From assembly GCA_949126835.1 (NCBI GenBank), contig OX421505.1, positions 9,439,783-9,503,782 of the forward strand: a stretch of DNA of 64,000 bases, in the 5' to 3' direction. Positions 25,201-39,000 of the stretch are shown piece after piece. Position 1 is the first letter of the stretch. Each line of letters opens with the position of its first letter. Below the pieces are notes generated by a model. The model did no database searches. It was not told the DNA's origin and saw only the letters and a program-made list of their open reading frames with translations. The stretch comes from Anisus vortex (lineage: Eukaryota > Mollusca > Gastropoda > Planorbidae). The position numbers and the translations under genes were made by a program.

Positions 25201-26974
25201 ATATTTCCATAGAAAAGGACAGTTGCACTCTAGTTGGATATAAGCTGTTGATTTGTTGTGGGGTTTAGTTTTCTGTTGCGAGTCTGATGATGAAATTATG
25301 ACAACATGACCTTATATATTGGCACCCGTTCAGAAGGTCAAGTTCAAACGAACGTCAATAAACGCCTTGCGCTTAAACACAGGAATGCTCACCCACACAC
25401 ACACTCACACACATGCTGAGAGCTCACTCACAGCTTGGCTTATATCGGCGTTTTAGCCAATCGCGCGATTGGGTTCACTACACACGTCCTACTGGAGAAC
25501 ACAGCTTCACAATTTGGCTTTTCTCTGTGTTTCTTTTCTTTTACTATCTTTTTTGACCTCCAACTCTTTCCCTCACTTGCTCCCTCTCTCCCTCTCTCAC
25601 ACACACTCTCTCTCTCACCCTCTCTTTCAACCTCTCTCTCTCTCTCAACCCCTCTCTCTCTTTCTCTCTCGCTCTCCTTAGAGAGATTAACTATTGGGAC
25701 AATTTAGTGCTTTACAATCAAAGTGTGTTGGTCACTAAGAGACATAAATAAAATGTTGTGTTTATTTACACTGAAAGTTTGGGTGGTAAAGAATTAATGG
25801 TGCAGTGTTGCTGTTTTCTCCCTTTCTTTCACCCCCCCTCCCCACCTCTCTCTCTCTCTCTTTTAAATGACCATCAACCGTCTAACAGGTTATTATATCT
25901 GATTTACGCAGCCGTCATGTTGATTACCGTTCGACTGTTTCCTATCAGAAAAAAAAAACTGCTGTCCCTTTAGGAGTACACGGAGCAACGTGGTCGAGGC
26001 CGGCGCATCGAAAGTCTCGGGTTTGAACCCTGGTGAGGGCTAAGATTATTTTTTTTTTATCTTGATCTGGAAGTTGCCCATGGGTCTACCAGCTTTGATG
26101 TGTACCTGACATTAGTTGGGTGAGAGTAAATGCCACTGCGCATTATGCTGGCCACACCATATACGCCGTGGCTACGGAAACTGGTGAACGCTGCTTCACG
26201 GGCCTTATGGAGTACCATGTCATATCCGCACTACCAGGAACACGCTGACCCTAATAAAAGACTCATCACATTGACCTTTGAGCACTTTTAGGGCAAAAGA
26301 CCCCCCCCACCCTACCCTCCCACAGCCCTTTCTCCCAACTCAAAACTTATCGGAAACCGTTCCCCCCCACACGTTCGCGGCTCAACCCGTAACATTTGGA
26401 ATCGTGCAGGTGTTTCCCAGGTGGACTCTAAGGGAAAGGGGAGGGGGGGGGGTAAATAAATAGCAACATCACTTTTGTAAGACTTCGTTAGAAGAGATAT
26501 CATTTGGCATGTTGCATCGTGAAGAAGAAAACAATCTATCGCATTGAGCCGGTCAAACTTTTTAAATTTTCATACCTCCACTGCACACATTCAATCATTC
26601 TACGTAGGCAGCCATTCACAAAAGTGTTTGTAGTTTGTTCAAATCTCCCTTTGTTGATCTTTGTATAAAAATGTTTTACAAATGCAACTGTATGGGAAAG
26701 GACAGCACGACATATTCCGATAGAACAGGAAATCAAAAAAAAAAAAAGATGGACACACATTGAGAAAACTGACCACACAATTGACTAGACAAGCTCTTGC
26801 ATGGAATCCACAGGGTGAAAGACGAAGAGGTAGACCCAGGAACGCCTGGCGGAGAGAAGTAGAATAGGATGTGCAGCTGATCGGGAAAAGCTGGAAAGAG
26901 TTAGAGAAGATAGCCAGAGAAAGAAATCGGAGTTGGTAATGGCGAAGAAGAAGACTGCACACATTCACACAAAA

Positions 26975-27030
<56 letters not shown>

Positions 27031-30000
27031 ACCAAAAGAACAAAAAAGAAAAAAAGAACAAGCGCACAAACTCACAAACGTACAAATAAATAGAAGCACA
27101 CACAATAAGAAAGTGCCCGTGAGGTCGAAGGGCACTGCAGTGGTCGCTTGACGTTTTGAAAAGTCGCTTTCTTTACTTCATTTCATCCCATGAAATCATT
27201 CCCCCCCCCCCCCTCCCCATCAGCCTCTCGACATATGTATCCATCTTCCCGCATCTCCATCCAACTCTAAACATTGATGCCCACCAAAAAAAAAATATCT
27301 AAACCCCAACACTGCGCAACATCTGTAAAGCTTAGGCGATGAAATTCAATGGACTTCATACAATTTTATAAAACAAATATATTCAACTTCAACCATTGCA
27401 ATTTCCATATTCTTTATACATAGATGTTGCGTATTGTGTTGGTGGATTCAGTTGCGCGGCCACGGCATACTAGAAGCTTGTGTGGGCAAGTAAAATGCCC
27501 AGCGGCCTTTACGTTTCCCTAGGTAATGTCAGGTACCCATCAGGTGCCTATGGGTACACCCATGGACCCGGGAACAGACCCTAGCCCTTCAATAGGATAC
27601 GAACTTAGGACCTTCGGTGAGCCAACCGAACGCGCTGCCGCTCAGCCTCCTAGCCCCGTAGATTACAAAACAATAATTCTGATATATTTCCATCGCCGTC
27701 ACTCATCATGTTAGCTGACACTGTCACAGGAAATACACCTGTTGAAAGTCTTTCTTTAGGGAACAAATTCTGGCACACACCAGTGCGTTCTGGTTATAAG
27801 TTGCCACGAAATTGATGCCAACTGAGACCATTTAATGTTAGTTTATTACTATAAAAATGATTTTCGAACAAACGTTTCTTGTTAGAACTTCACAGTTTTA
27901 ATTCTAATCTGACGGACTATTCCTTTGTCCCTCCCTAAGCCCTTACTATTAATTTTATAGTTCTTGATTTTGACAGCGATCAGGAACAATCGTTTTATTT
28001 ATACATTTTTTGTTTGTTAAAAATATTAATCTACTTATTCGGTCGTCTTCTGATTCATTTCCACTTGTGTGTGTATATTTGTGTTTATTTTCCTAAAAAA
28101 AAAAAAGAAGAGAAGTAATTCAAACACAGGCCTACTCATAAACTGATGACGTCATCGAGCCTTGTCATATGTGGTTGTTTTTCTGCTGACAGTAGCAACT
28201 GCTGCACTAATAAGAGGACATGCTCCGTAGATTTTATTTTGCGTACGCCTTGATCGCACCCCCCTTTCTCTCCCAAACCTCTAGCAATAATTTAATTCTT
28301 TACCCCCCCCCCCCCCACCTTCTTTCTAATTTTCCACGCCCGATTGACTTAATCCACCCTTCACACACACATAAGGGTGCAGTCTATAAAAGGGCATAGA
28401 TCTACGTTCCATAGAATCAAACCTCCGTGACCAGTGTTAGCAGCAAACCAAATGCGGCTTAAAGCCATGACAATGTCGCTTATCTCCAATAGAACGGCAA
28501 AATGTAATAGAACATCCTGTTTTGGTGCTTTACCGTGCACATTGTTGTAATGAGATCTACTTTGTCAGGAGCTGGGGGTCTTTTGAATGCCTCGTCTGTA
28601 GTCTCGATGGATTTATCTTTTGGCACCGTCTCGCGGCGATGTTTTTCTCTGGGCCATATTTTAACATGAACATTTATTTCTTTTTTGCTCCATCTCTCCT
28701 CCTTTTTTTTAACCTTTTTTGGGGGGGCTTTGTCCTACTTTTTTTTTATGTCAACCACCATCCCAATTCTCTACGCTCTCTCTCTTTCTCTCTCTCACGC
28801 CCTCTTCTCTCTCTCTCTCTCTCTTTGTTTCTGTCACTACACTGTTCCTCTTTAAGTTGCTAATGTCTCTCTATTTGTGTAGCTTAATTACGTAACATAG
28901 CCTACCATTTCCTTATGCATTAGACCTACATAAATATATATATAGATAGAATAGATAGATTTAGATAGATAGATAGATATAATAGATTTAGATAGATAGA
29001 TAGAATAGATCGATTTAGATAGATAGACACACATTTAGATAGATTTAGAGAGATAGATAGATTTAGAGAGATAGTAGATATATCGATTAGATAGATAGAT
29101 AGACAGACATTAGAAGATAGATAAATGGATAGATAAATATAATATATAATAGATATAGAGAATATTCTAAAACATTTGTAGTCTAAGGTTATGTTCAAAT
29201 TTCTTTTTGGTTGTTAATATTACTCCAGACTATCTATATATATATAAAGATCGTGTTTGTGTCCCCACGGATCCCCATTGGTCAATTTGAAAACACGTGA
29301 GTTTTTCTCACTTACCTTTTTAGGCCTAGGCCTATATACTGTCTAATAATTTTTTGTCACTGGACATGTGTCTTCGCTAGCACAGTTGTTAACTTAGCGG
29401 ACTGCTATGCGGGCGACCGGGGTTCGATTCTCCAGTTAGACTATACCTTTTTTTTACAATCTTTCTTTCAAACTAAATCTACGGGCAATTTAGATTTTTG
29501 TTAAATAAAAATACTTGCCTATTTTTTTTACCCGATTACACTATGTATTTTAAATTACTTTCCTAAAAGTCTTCAGTAAAAAAAAATAATTTAAACATTA
29601 GATTTATAACTTTCTTTTAATTGTAGTTTATAAAATTTATATATGAACCTTATACAGTCCAGTTTTTTTTCACCCGGGCAACGCCGGGCAATGTAGCTTA
29701 TTATTTATATATATGATCAGTTTGGTCCTGTAAAAAATAACAGTAAACTAGATGTCAATCTTAGCGTACAGTCGAAATGTTTTAATTTGTCGGTGAACCA
29801 ATTCAAATACAAATGTAAAAATAGAAAAATATAGATCTAAGCCTATGGGTCCAAATCATTTTTTTTTTACCTTTTATTTATATGGCTCAAGCTGAATGGC
29901 GGACAGATTATTATTTTTAACGATTTTTTTAAAATACATTTTATTCTATAAAAGAGCGCACATAATAAATGAGGTCAACTAGTCGTCTGCTAGCTCGTGT

Positions 30001-33000
30001 CGACCCGCGCGCTAGACCGAGACGACCTGTGCAGTTGTTTGTTATTTTTTAACCAAAGAAATGCATTTTTAAAGAGCCTGCCTAAGACAGTTGGTTTCAA
30101 TTGAGTATTTTTAGTGCATGTAGGTGTCGCTGCCTGGTTTTCATTTTTCAAAGCTAGAAAATATGTGTAAGAATGGCGGAGGGAGGGAATTGTGTCGCGG
30201 GGAAGAATGCCAGTGCCGCAAGAAAAAACCAAAAGGTGAAATCAAGGACGACCATCGAGATTTAAAAAGAGCACCCTTGTGAGAAAATACATTCGACAGC
30301 TCGCTGACATTAATTCTAATAGCTAGCCTACCTAATTAAAGCATCATACAATCCAACTGTAATTGCACATCATCTAATTCTTGGATCACCACAATCCATT
30401 CGATTGACACTCCCCCCTTTTCTTCCAACCAATCCAATTTTCTTGTATCAACATTGTTTTGAAATTAATACAAAAAAAAAAACTCGTTTATTTTTTCTCT
30501 CGGGGTGAATTGAAATTGCCCATTCATATTCCTACTTGGTTTAGACAACTGGAGTGAACAAATAAATAATTTTAGAAAACTTCTTAAATATGATAAGTTT
30601 GGTCTACTCTTAAATACTACTCTTAAATATTGCGAATTCTGGTTCGACGGAATACTTTCAGTTTTACTTAAATATTGCAGCCCTTTTCTCCAATTGGGAA
30701 CTTCGGGGATTAAGTACAAAAAAGTCTTTTATAATTCAACAAGTTTATTCGATTTTTAACTATAATAGGAAGTGAATTGTGTAGAGGAGGTCATTCTGGA
30801 AAAAGGAAACAAATGCATATATAGATCAGTGATGAAGAGAATTTAACCCAGTCTTAATTCAAACTTTTTGTACAGCAGACGTATTAGATTATACAAGCCT
30901 GGGTTGTTGTTTTTATTGTAAAAAAAAAAGTAAATAAATCATGAATTAAAAAAAGAAAAAGTTGTTGCTTAATGTCATAATAGAAGCATGGGAAGGTAAC
31001 TCTGAATATAAAGTGATTCAGCACGAAATTAAATCGAGCAGACTGCGTCACTGTAAACCCGGTCAACCGTTGCAAGATAAATTTTTTTTAAGCATAAAAT
31101 CATGTAACTGATTTTCTGACAAAAATGTGAGTGGTTTTTATTTCAATGAAATTTATATTTGCTTTGTAAAAGTTTGTGGATGGGCTGACAATTTTTTTAG
31201 TACGGCCGAATGACTGACTCAATTTGCTGTCATCCTATCGCGCTTGCACATAGGCGTGTTGCCGTTTAAAACATTTTTATTTATTTTCAGACCTATAGCA
31301 CAATAAGCAGTTGCTTTTTTCTTTTTTTCTTTTTTTCTTTTTTTTTTACACTTTATGGTTAGCATTTTAAAATCCCTTATAGGAAATGCGCTTTTGTGCG
31401 TGGCGAAATCTTCTCAAGGCTAACAAAGTTTTGGATTAAATTCAAAAGCTTGATCAACAATCATAAATTTGTAATGCACTCGAAATTTACATAATATAAG
31501 AAAACCTTTTTTTCTTGGAATTGTTCTCTTGTTAATATACCGGTATATTATTGTATAAAAATACCGGTATATTATTGTATATACATTGTATATTATTTAT
31601 ATACAAGCTGATTCCCCCGGCGTCGCCCGGGGAAAAAGTAAATACTAACATCTTGTAAGCTCAGAGCGCATTTAACATACAACTTTCTTTTGGGGAAGGG
31701 GGATCGTACTATTCTTCTATCTAGAACAGTGGTGTAGCTAGGGGAGGGGGACGGGGTGGGGGTCCAAATCCCAAACTCCCCCGGGCCTCTACTTGAGGGG
31801 GGGCCTCCAAAGGAGTGTCCGAATTTATTTTTCTCATGTCATAATGTCGAATGTCAAAATGCAGGGGCCCCTAATGAGGCCAAGCCCCCCCCCCGGGCCC
31901 CCGAATCCCTAGCAACGGCACTGATCTAGAATCTAGATTAACCTAGAAGGAACGTCTGTAAACTTATAAAACAATTTATTTCTAGGATTTTCTGTAATTC
32001 TAAAGTTTACCTTTGTTTGCTTTTATGTTGTTTTTTTAATCCGACATTTATTATGTATTTAGTTGTCGTTATGGGCGGGCACAATTGGGGGGCTGGGGAT
32101 TAAAGGCATGGTACTTGCTCTCCCCATCGTGAGGGAATCGCCACTAATTAAATAAGTAACCTTACAATGAAAAATACCCCCCCCCCTCGCTCCCTATGTT
32201 TTCGGAATGCACACGTCCGCGGTTCCAGTCCACCGATTACCCGCTTTATAAATAAGACACACACATAGTCCCAGTTTTGTCCCTCGCTAAAGGTTTCACA
32301 GCTTGTTGTTTGCCGTCACATATGACTCGTCCTTCATTGTCTGCGCGCGCTTGTGTTTGATTGGTTATAAACAAAGTCATTAAATTATATTTTTTATATA
32401 AAAAAGAGAGCGTTCTACGGCACACATTTTATTCGCTCCACCTCCTCCCACCTGTTTCCCCAGTGGCGTCCTTGAAGGTGTTTGGGTTGACGTCATGCCG
32501 TAACGTGAACTTTCTGTGGGTGCCATAGCCCCCCCCCCCCCGCCCTCCCCCGAGCTTTCAAGCATTCATCTGAAAAGAAGAGATTAACGTGTCAGTCCAT
32601 GTTGCACAGAAATGTCTTCTACCCTTCTACCCTTTTCTTTTTGTGACATTTGTTTACAATAACCCTTTAGCCCCCCCCCCCCCCAGCTCCCCTTAAATTA
32701 ACCAGAAATTAGGATTAGTTCAAAGAATTCTGCTTTTTACCTTGAACCAATGTCAAGGTCGAACTCTGGCATTCCCACTCCCGTGGTGTGTTTATTTCGA
32801 CTTGCTTGTGGACAGACTGTGAAATAATTGGAGGAGGGTATGGTGGTGGTTGGTTGGGGGGGGGGGGGTATAACGTTGTTGTTTTCACGGCTTCCTATTT
32901 TTTTCTTTTTCATACCTTCCCTTCACGGTTGGTTGGCTTTGCCAGCAGAACGCACTCTTTCTATTGGACACTGCGCACTTTTGCCGACATCGTTTTCTGG

Positions 33001-36000
33001 CAAGGTCACTCTTTCATAGTCTCAGAATGAGACTTCTAGTCTAAAAATCGGTTGAACCGGTTGTCTTCAAAACGCAGCGGTTGAACCGGGAATCGTTAAC
33101 ATATATTTATACAGAACATCTTTAACGGTGTCATGTTTGTAAAAAAAAACAAAAAATACAACACACACACAAAAACACACACACAGACACACATATAGAC
33201 CTATATCTCTGATGTGCACTTGACAGTTTTGGAGGGCACACTATAAAGTCGTTATGATGTTAGAGGGTTGGTTGGGTGGGTCAGGTATTGCTGATCAATG
33301 TGCTGATCACACAATCCTTTGCATATATTATTATCCTTCTTGTTTATACATGTCTGTGCTCTAAATGTCCTAAATTGTAACATTGATTTGTTATTATGTA
33401 AATATAATTTGTGATAAAACAACATATAAGATCTACAGAATCTAATGCAGAGATCTAACAAATATTTGTTCACTACATTGCGGCCATTTTGTTTTGTTTG
33501 TAAAAACTGACAATTTCGTTTTCATTACTTATTCAAGAGCATTTAGTATTTTTGTAAGATTTTTTGGGTACTATTTTGAGGTTTTATTATTCCCTTCCCA
33601 TACATATTATGGCATTTAAAGGACGTAACAAATTGTTTTTTGTTGGGGAGTTTTGATGCGGGACTGTTTCCAATCTAAGTCTCTAAAAAAATGGGACTCC
33701 CCTCACTGCCAGAGGGTCTTCCGCGGCCCCCGGGCACTTAAACATTGCACAACTTTCACCACGCCGCCACTGACAGCATATTATGTCTTCTCTCTCTACA
33801 GGGAATACGAAGACGCCGATGCTGCTGTCAAGTGTTTTAGCACGGTGCCACGCTTCGGGAAAGTGGATAGTGCCGACCTCTGCCGGGGCGCGGCGCTGTC
33901 ACCTTTTGTCCTCTAGCGTTGTCTACCTTACGGCATTTAACCGCCTTTCTGGTTATTGCCGTTGTTTCTTTGTATTGTATTTCTTTCTGCATGTGCTTCT
34001 CTTGTCTGCCATTCTTTTTTTTTTAATTACTTGTTAAAATTATTCTTTTCTTATAGTCTTACGGTTCGTTCTCTCTCTACACGCACCGGTGAACACGACA
34101 AAAGAAGGTCATCTTGAAGGGCATTTACAATTCCAGTACACCGTCTACCTGATCCACCCACCCAATCCTCCTAAGCTACCTTTCTCAATTCCCCACCCTC
34201 CCCCGAGCCACAAGTGTTGATGTGTTGGGCAGAGATTGGGCGTTGTAAACATTTTATTGTGTTACCAACCCTGGGAGGCCGGCTATGGGTGTGACGTGGG
34301 GGTCTTATACTTTGGTAGACTAGAACAAAATGGGGGGGGGGGAAGAAAGAGCTGTTGTTTTTTTTATAATAAAAAATATATATATAATATAAATGGGAAG
34401 CGCGACCTTATTGCAGGTCACACCTGGCATGTCAAACATGCGGGTCGCACATGGCCCACAAAATCTATGCGTGCCCACAAAATCTATGCGTGCCCAGAAA
34501 TGTATATTTACATTACAATGAATTACATGTAATATATTCGAACAGGCCAGAATAGACTAAAAGTGATACTGAGAGCTGGAACTAGTCTATTCTCTATCTT
34601 AGCAGAGTCCTGTATATGAGGATAATGCTGTCTAGTCTATTCTCTCTCTTAGAGTCCTATGTATGAAGATAACGCTGTCTATATTTATATAGCTTATCAC
34701 TGCGTGCTACCACATTGAGCGTGCTCTTGAGTTGCGTGTGAGTGCGGTTGGGTCTCCGATGAGATCAATGTGGAGTGGGTTACTGGACTCATCCTATCTA
34801 ACACTGGCGAGTGCCTATATTTTTTTTAATACAGTAATTTAAAATATAGGCTATTGTTGTCTTTTTTCGGTCCACAGAATCATTAGCGGGCTTATTTAGC
34901 CAGCTATTTTGGTCCACAAAATTTTTAATTTGTAACTTATGATTTTGGTCGATCAAACACAGTCAGCCTTATAGGGAGAACAGAATGAAAGGGGGCGACG
35001 GTTTACAATTTGCCGTAATCAAAATATTATGGATGAACAGCATGCCAACTAAAACTGCATTGATATTTTTTATTTCATAAGTTATTTCCATTCATTTATC
35101 ATAATTGTATCTTTTTCGCATCGCCCGATTCTTCCCAATATCCTAGGATGATTACTCTAATTATCCGATTACGATTAGGCCTACTCGTCAAAATGACGGA
35201 GAGACGAATGACTACGATGGGTTTTGTTAATAGAGAAAGAAAAAAAAACAATGTTGCAATAAAAACTGTTGTGAGAAAGTTTTTTTCGGTATTTAGTTTT
35301 TATTCTTGTTTATTGTTTCCGGTCGCGTTGACCCTGGCACAGGCATAAGAATTGTTGCTTAAATTTCAAAACTTCTTTTTTGTACCCAACACTGCCCTGT
35401 GTGAAAAAGTTCGACGCTGACAAGGGCATTATAAATTATACGTGATTAGTAGGGCCTACTGATTACGCCTATTTATATTACTCTTTTTCTATTTTTTTTA
35501 TACATTGAAAACAACTAAGGAGGAAGCTATGTGCATGTTTCTTTTCACTCGATACAAAAGAAAATTGTGTAAGATTTAAGATGTCCTAAATGGCAACAAC
35601 AAAAAAGAAAAATATCCATGATTTAGCCAGGTTACATACAGCGACAGCCCCAGCGATCGAGAGCTCTTTTTGTTGCATAAATTACAGTCTTCATAGACAA
35701 CAACCGGCATCCCCCACCACATCACACCTTCCGATAGAAGAAAAAGTGCATGCGCTTAGGTTAATCCGTTCCAGGTAGTGACAAAATAGAAAGTGCCTCT
35801 GTGAAGTTGTCTTTCAAAGATTTTTTTTAGATTTTACATAGAGTCTATTTATACACTGTACGAAAAATAAAAATGCAGTGTTTAGAAAACCTGGCGGCTT
35901 AATTTGCATAATTCTGCATGGAAGTTTCTGCAGCTTAGATCTAAATATATAGATCTAGATCTAGGCTATAAAAAAAACAACATATTATTGAAACTCTTTC

Positions 36001-39000
36001 TAAATGAATTAAACTGATGTAATTTTAAATGGAACTTATGAATAAAACTCAATTTTGAAGAAATATTTAACATTGAGGCCTACTCAAATCTTCTCTATAT
36101 TTGTAGTGGCTTTATTTAAAGTTAAGCCTAATGTTCTGCTATAAGCTTACATTTTCTTTTGTTGCAGGCGCTAAAAGCTACTGGGTTGAGAGATACTGAT
36201 CCAAGACTGAAGGAGTGCATGCAGAATTTGAATAATCTCCAAACCGAAATCACGGATATTGACTCGGTACAAAACATCTACATCGACAAGGAGACGTTTC
36301 GAGAGTATGTTTTGTTGTCTTTTTACGTCTGCTAAAACTTAACCAGCTAAGCCCAAGCGTGTGCAACTACAGTGCAACTGTGCAACTGCAGTGCAACCCA
36401 CTTTGTGCTTGTGTGCCGAAACTGGCAAATATCTTGACATAATCATAAATTCACTTGCCTGAGTTGCGTGCCAACCACTATTGCTTCTAAAGAGCCAGAA
36501 AAAAAGTGCCCAAAACACTAGTTTGCATTGACCAAGTTCACATGGTTATTAGCTTCTTTATACTATATTACTATTGTTTTTTTTTTATGTGACATAATGC
36601 TTTTAAATACTATTGTTATATTATTATTCATTTATGAATTGAATGTAGTGTAGACCTACTATGTCTTCAGTAAATGAAAGGACTGTAACGTTTAACAAGC
36701 TAAACATCAAAAGCCTAAGGGGTGTGTGTTTTTCTGTAAACAAAGATTCTTCTCTGCTGTTGCTCACGTGAGTGAGAGGGGAGAAGTTGCATCAAAGTAG
36801 AAAATAGAATTATCATAGTAGCCCCAATGCCGCTCAACAATGTCCTTTGTTTCACAATATATTTTTAGCACTCTCATTAGAAATGCACACACGTAACTAT
36901 TTTCAAACCATACATTGGTGATTTTGGGTTTAGCCAAATATGTTTCATGCAAGTTCGCTTAAAAAAATATACAAAAGATAAACATAAGGGCAGAAACACT
37001 TTTCTTATCCCTAATGCAAGAACAAATGCATATATAGGCTTAAATACTCTTTCTTATTTGCAAGACTTTGCCTTCTTTTAATGCAGTTTGAATTAGAATT
37101 GAATAAAACACATTTGGAATCTTTGCTTGCTTGTTTGGTGTTTGTAAAACACTTTTTGATGTCCCATTTCACATTTATAGACCTCAGTGCTAGCATATAA
37201 GTTTTACAGACGTTCCTTCTAGTATCTAGATAGAATATTATTATGTTCAGTAGGCCCAAAACTCCTACAGGGTGACAGGGATTGGTCGGCGGCAGGGCTA
37301 GAACCCAGGCCGTTTTGTTGACATTTCGGTGAACTAACCGCAGGACCAGCCAGCCTCAGAGAATAAATTAAAATTTGTTGTGATGACAAAGTTTGTTTTT
37401 CACAGCTTCATAAAATAAACACAAAAGCTAAAAAATAGTGGTAGCTAGCCTTCAATGTAATCAGGTCACCTGCAGTGTAGGGTCCCGTAAGAAGAAATAT
37501 AAAAAAATTTGCAAGTGTTTGTCTATTTTGACGATGATCATAATGTCTTTCTTCATAATTTAAAAAAAAATTAATTTTGTATAATAATTTTGTATAATAA
37601 TTTTGTATAATAATTTTGTGTAATAATTTTGTAAAATAATTTTGTATAATTTGTATAATAATTTTGTATAATAATTTTGTGTAATAATTATGTATAATAA
37701 TTTTGAATAATATTTTCAGGTGTATAGCAGACAATATAGTTCTAATAGCCAAAGCTTTCAAGAACCAGTTCATCATTCCAGAGTTTGTCCAGTTCACACA
37801 GAGGATAGATGAGCTCTTCTGGAGAGCTAAAGCCAACACGCACGGCCAGGCGAGTGTTTGTCCAATTCACAGTTCTCCATAAAACCCAGATTAAAAATAT
37901 GATTATATATATATATATATGCTATAAACCAGCGATGGCGAACCTATGGCACGCGTGCCACAGCTGGCACGCAGAGTCATTTCTGTGGGCACGCGAGCAT
38001 TTACCAAAATTGTTATCTTTGTCTGAAAGAACACAAAGGATAGATATCCACACTGCTCTTAAAATATGGAAGCTTTTTTTGGCACAAGATATTAAACCAG
38101 AAAAAGTTGTTTCAGTTACTAGTGACGGGGCACCTTGCATGGTTGGCGACGCATCTGGTTTCATACAGTTCTTTGTTAAAGAAGCAAAACACACAGTCGT
38201 TCAGTTTCACTGTATTATACACCATATAAGATCTTTGTGTCAGGGATAGCAGCAAGAAATTAGATGATATCCTTAAAGATGTCACAAAATGGTCCATTAC
38301 ATCATGGCTTGTGACCTTCATTGTCTACAGTTTCACGCACTTCTTGGTGAGGGCAAGGCGCAGTAGGCCTACAATACTTTACTCATGCACAATAATGTCA
38401 GGTGGCTGAGCAGAGGACTAGTATTGCAGAGATTTGGTGCATGCTTGAATGAAATTAGGCTGTTTATGAATCAAAAGGGGCAGGATTATCCACAGCTCAC
38501 TGATATGGTTTGGCTTACCAACCTCAGTAGTTGTTTGTTTACAGATTTTACAGCACACTTCAATAATCTAAATAGAAACTGCAACGTTCAGGGAAAAACA
38601 GCAGAAATAATGTTTTGTGAATCAGAACATTTGAAAGAAAACTGCAGACCTACAAAAGAAAAAAGACCTTCAAAGTAGGCAGCTGAAAGATTTTCCAAAT
38701 GTAAAAATGCATTTACAAAATTCTATAATAAATTTACCGACAATCCTACAAGCAATCAGAAAATCTACAAGGAATTTTCTAGCATTGTAGTAGCTGCAAA
38801 GAAGAATTTCAGTAATAGTTTTGTACAGTTGCGCAAGATGAAGACAAATCTCTGTTTTCTTACTTCCCAAGATAAAGCCAAATTTGAAGAAGTTGATCTT
38901 TCCTGCATATTGTGGTTAGATTTAGGAAAATCTGGAAATGGAGCTATTGGATTTCAAGAAAGCTCTATATGGAAATGTACATTCTATTATCTGCTTGAAA

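Larger units (their letters stand above)
31932..36167. other. Distal GLS intron 2
   Basis: No complete gene or bounded TE recognised apart from the items listed separately. Poly-C/G runs are frequent (32170, 32529, 32670, 32857, 34330). Confidence 0.4.

Noticed and set aside
26639..27103. 154-aa minus ORF
   Set aside because: Runs through a (CT)n(CA)n tract and an antisense LINE relic; low complexity with no homology.
28926..29198. 90-aa minus ORF of Ser/Ile/Tyr/Leu
   Set aside because: GATA microsatellite artefact.
29376..29440. tRNA gene
   Set aside because: A/B-box-like motifs are present but the anticodon stem does not pair; it belongs to a SINE head.
35590..35774. Alternative GLS first exon (ATG then a 'ccag|gtagtg' donor just upstream of exon 3)
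   Set aside because: 185 nt leaves phase 2, while exon 3 needs phase 0; joining gives an immediate stop.
37408..37839. 143-aa minus ORF
   Set aside because: Antisense to GLS exon 4 and the 13-bp minisatellite.
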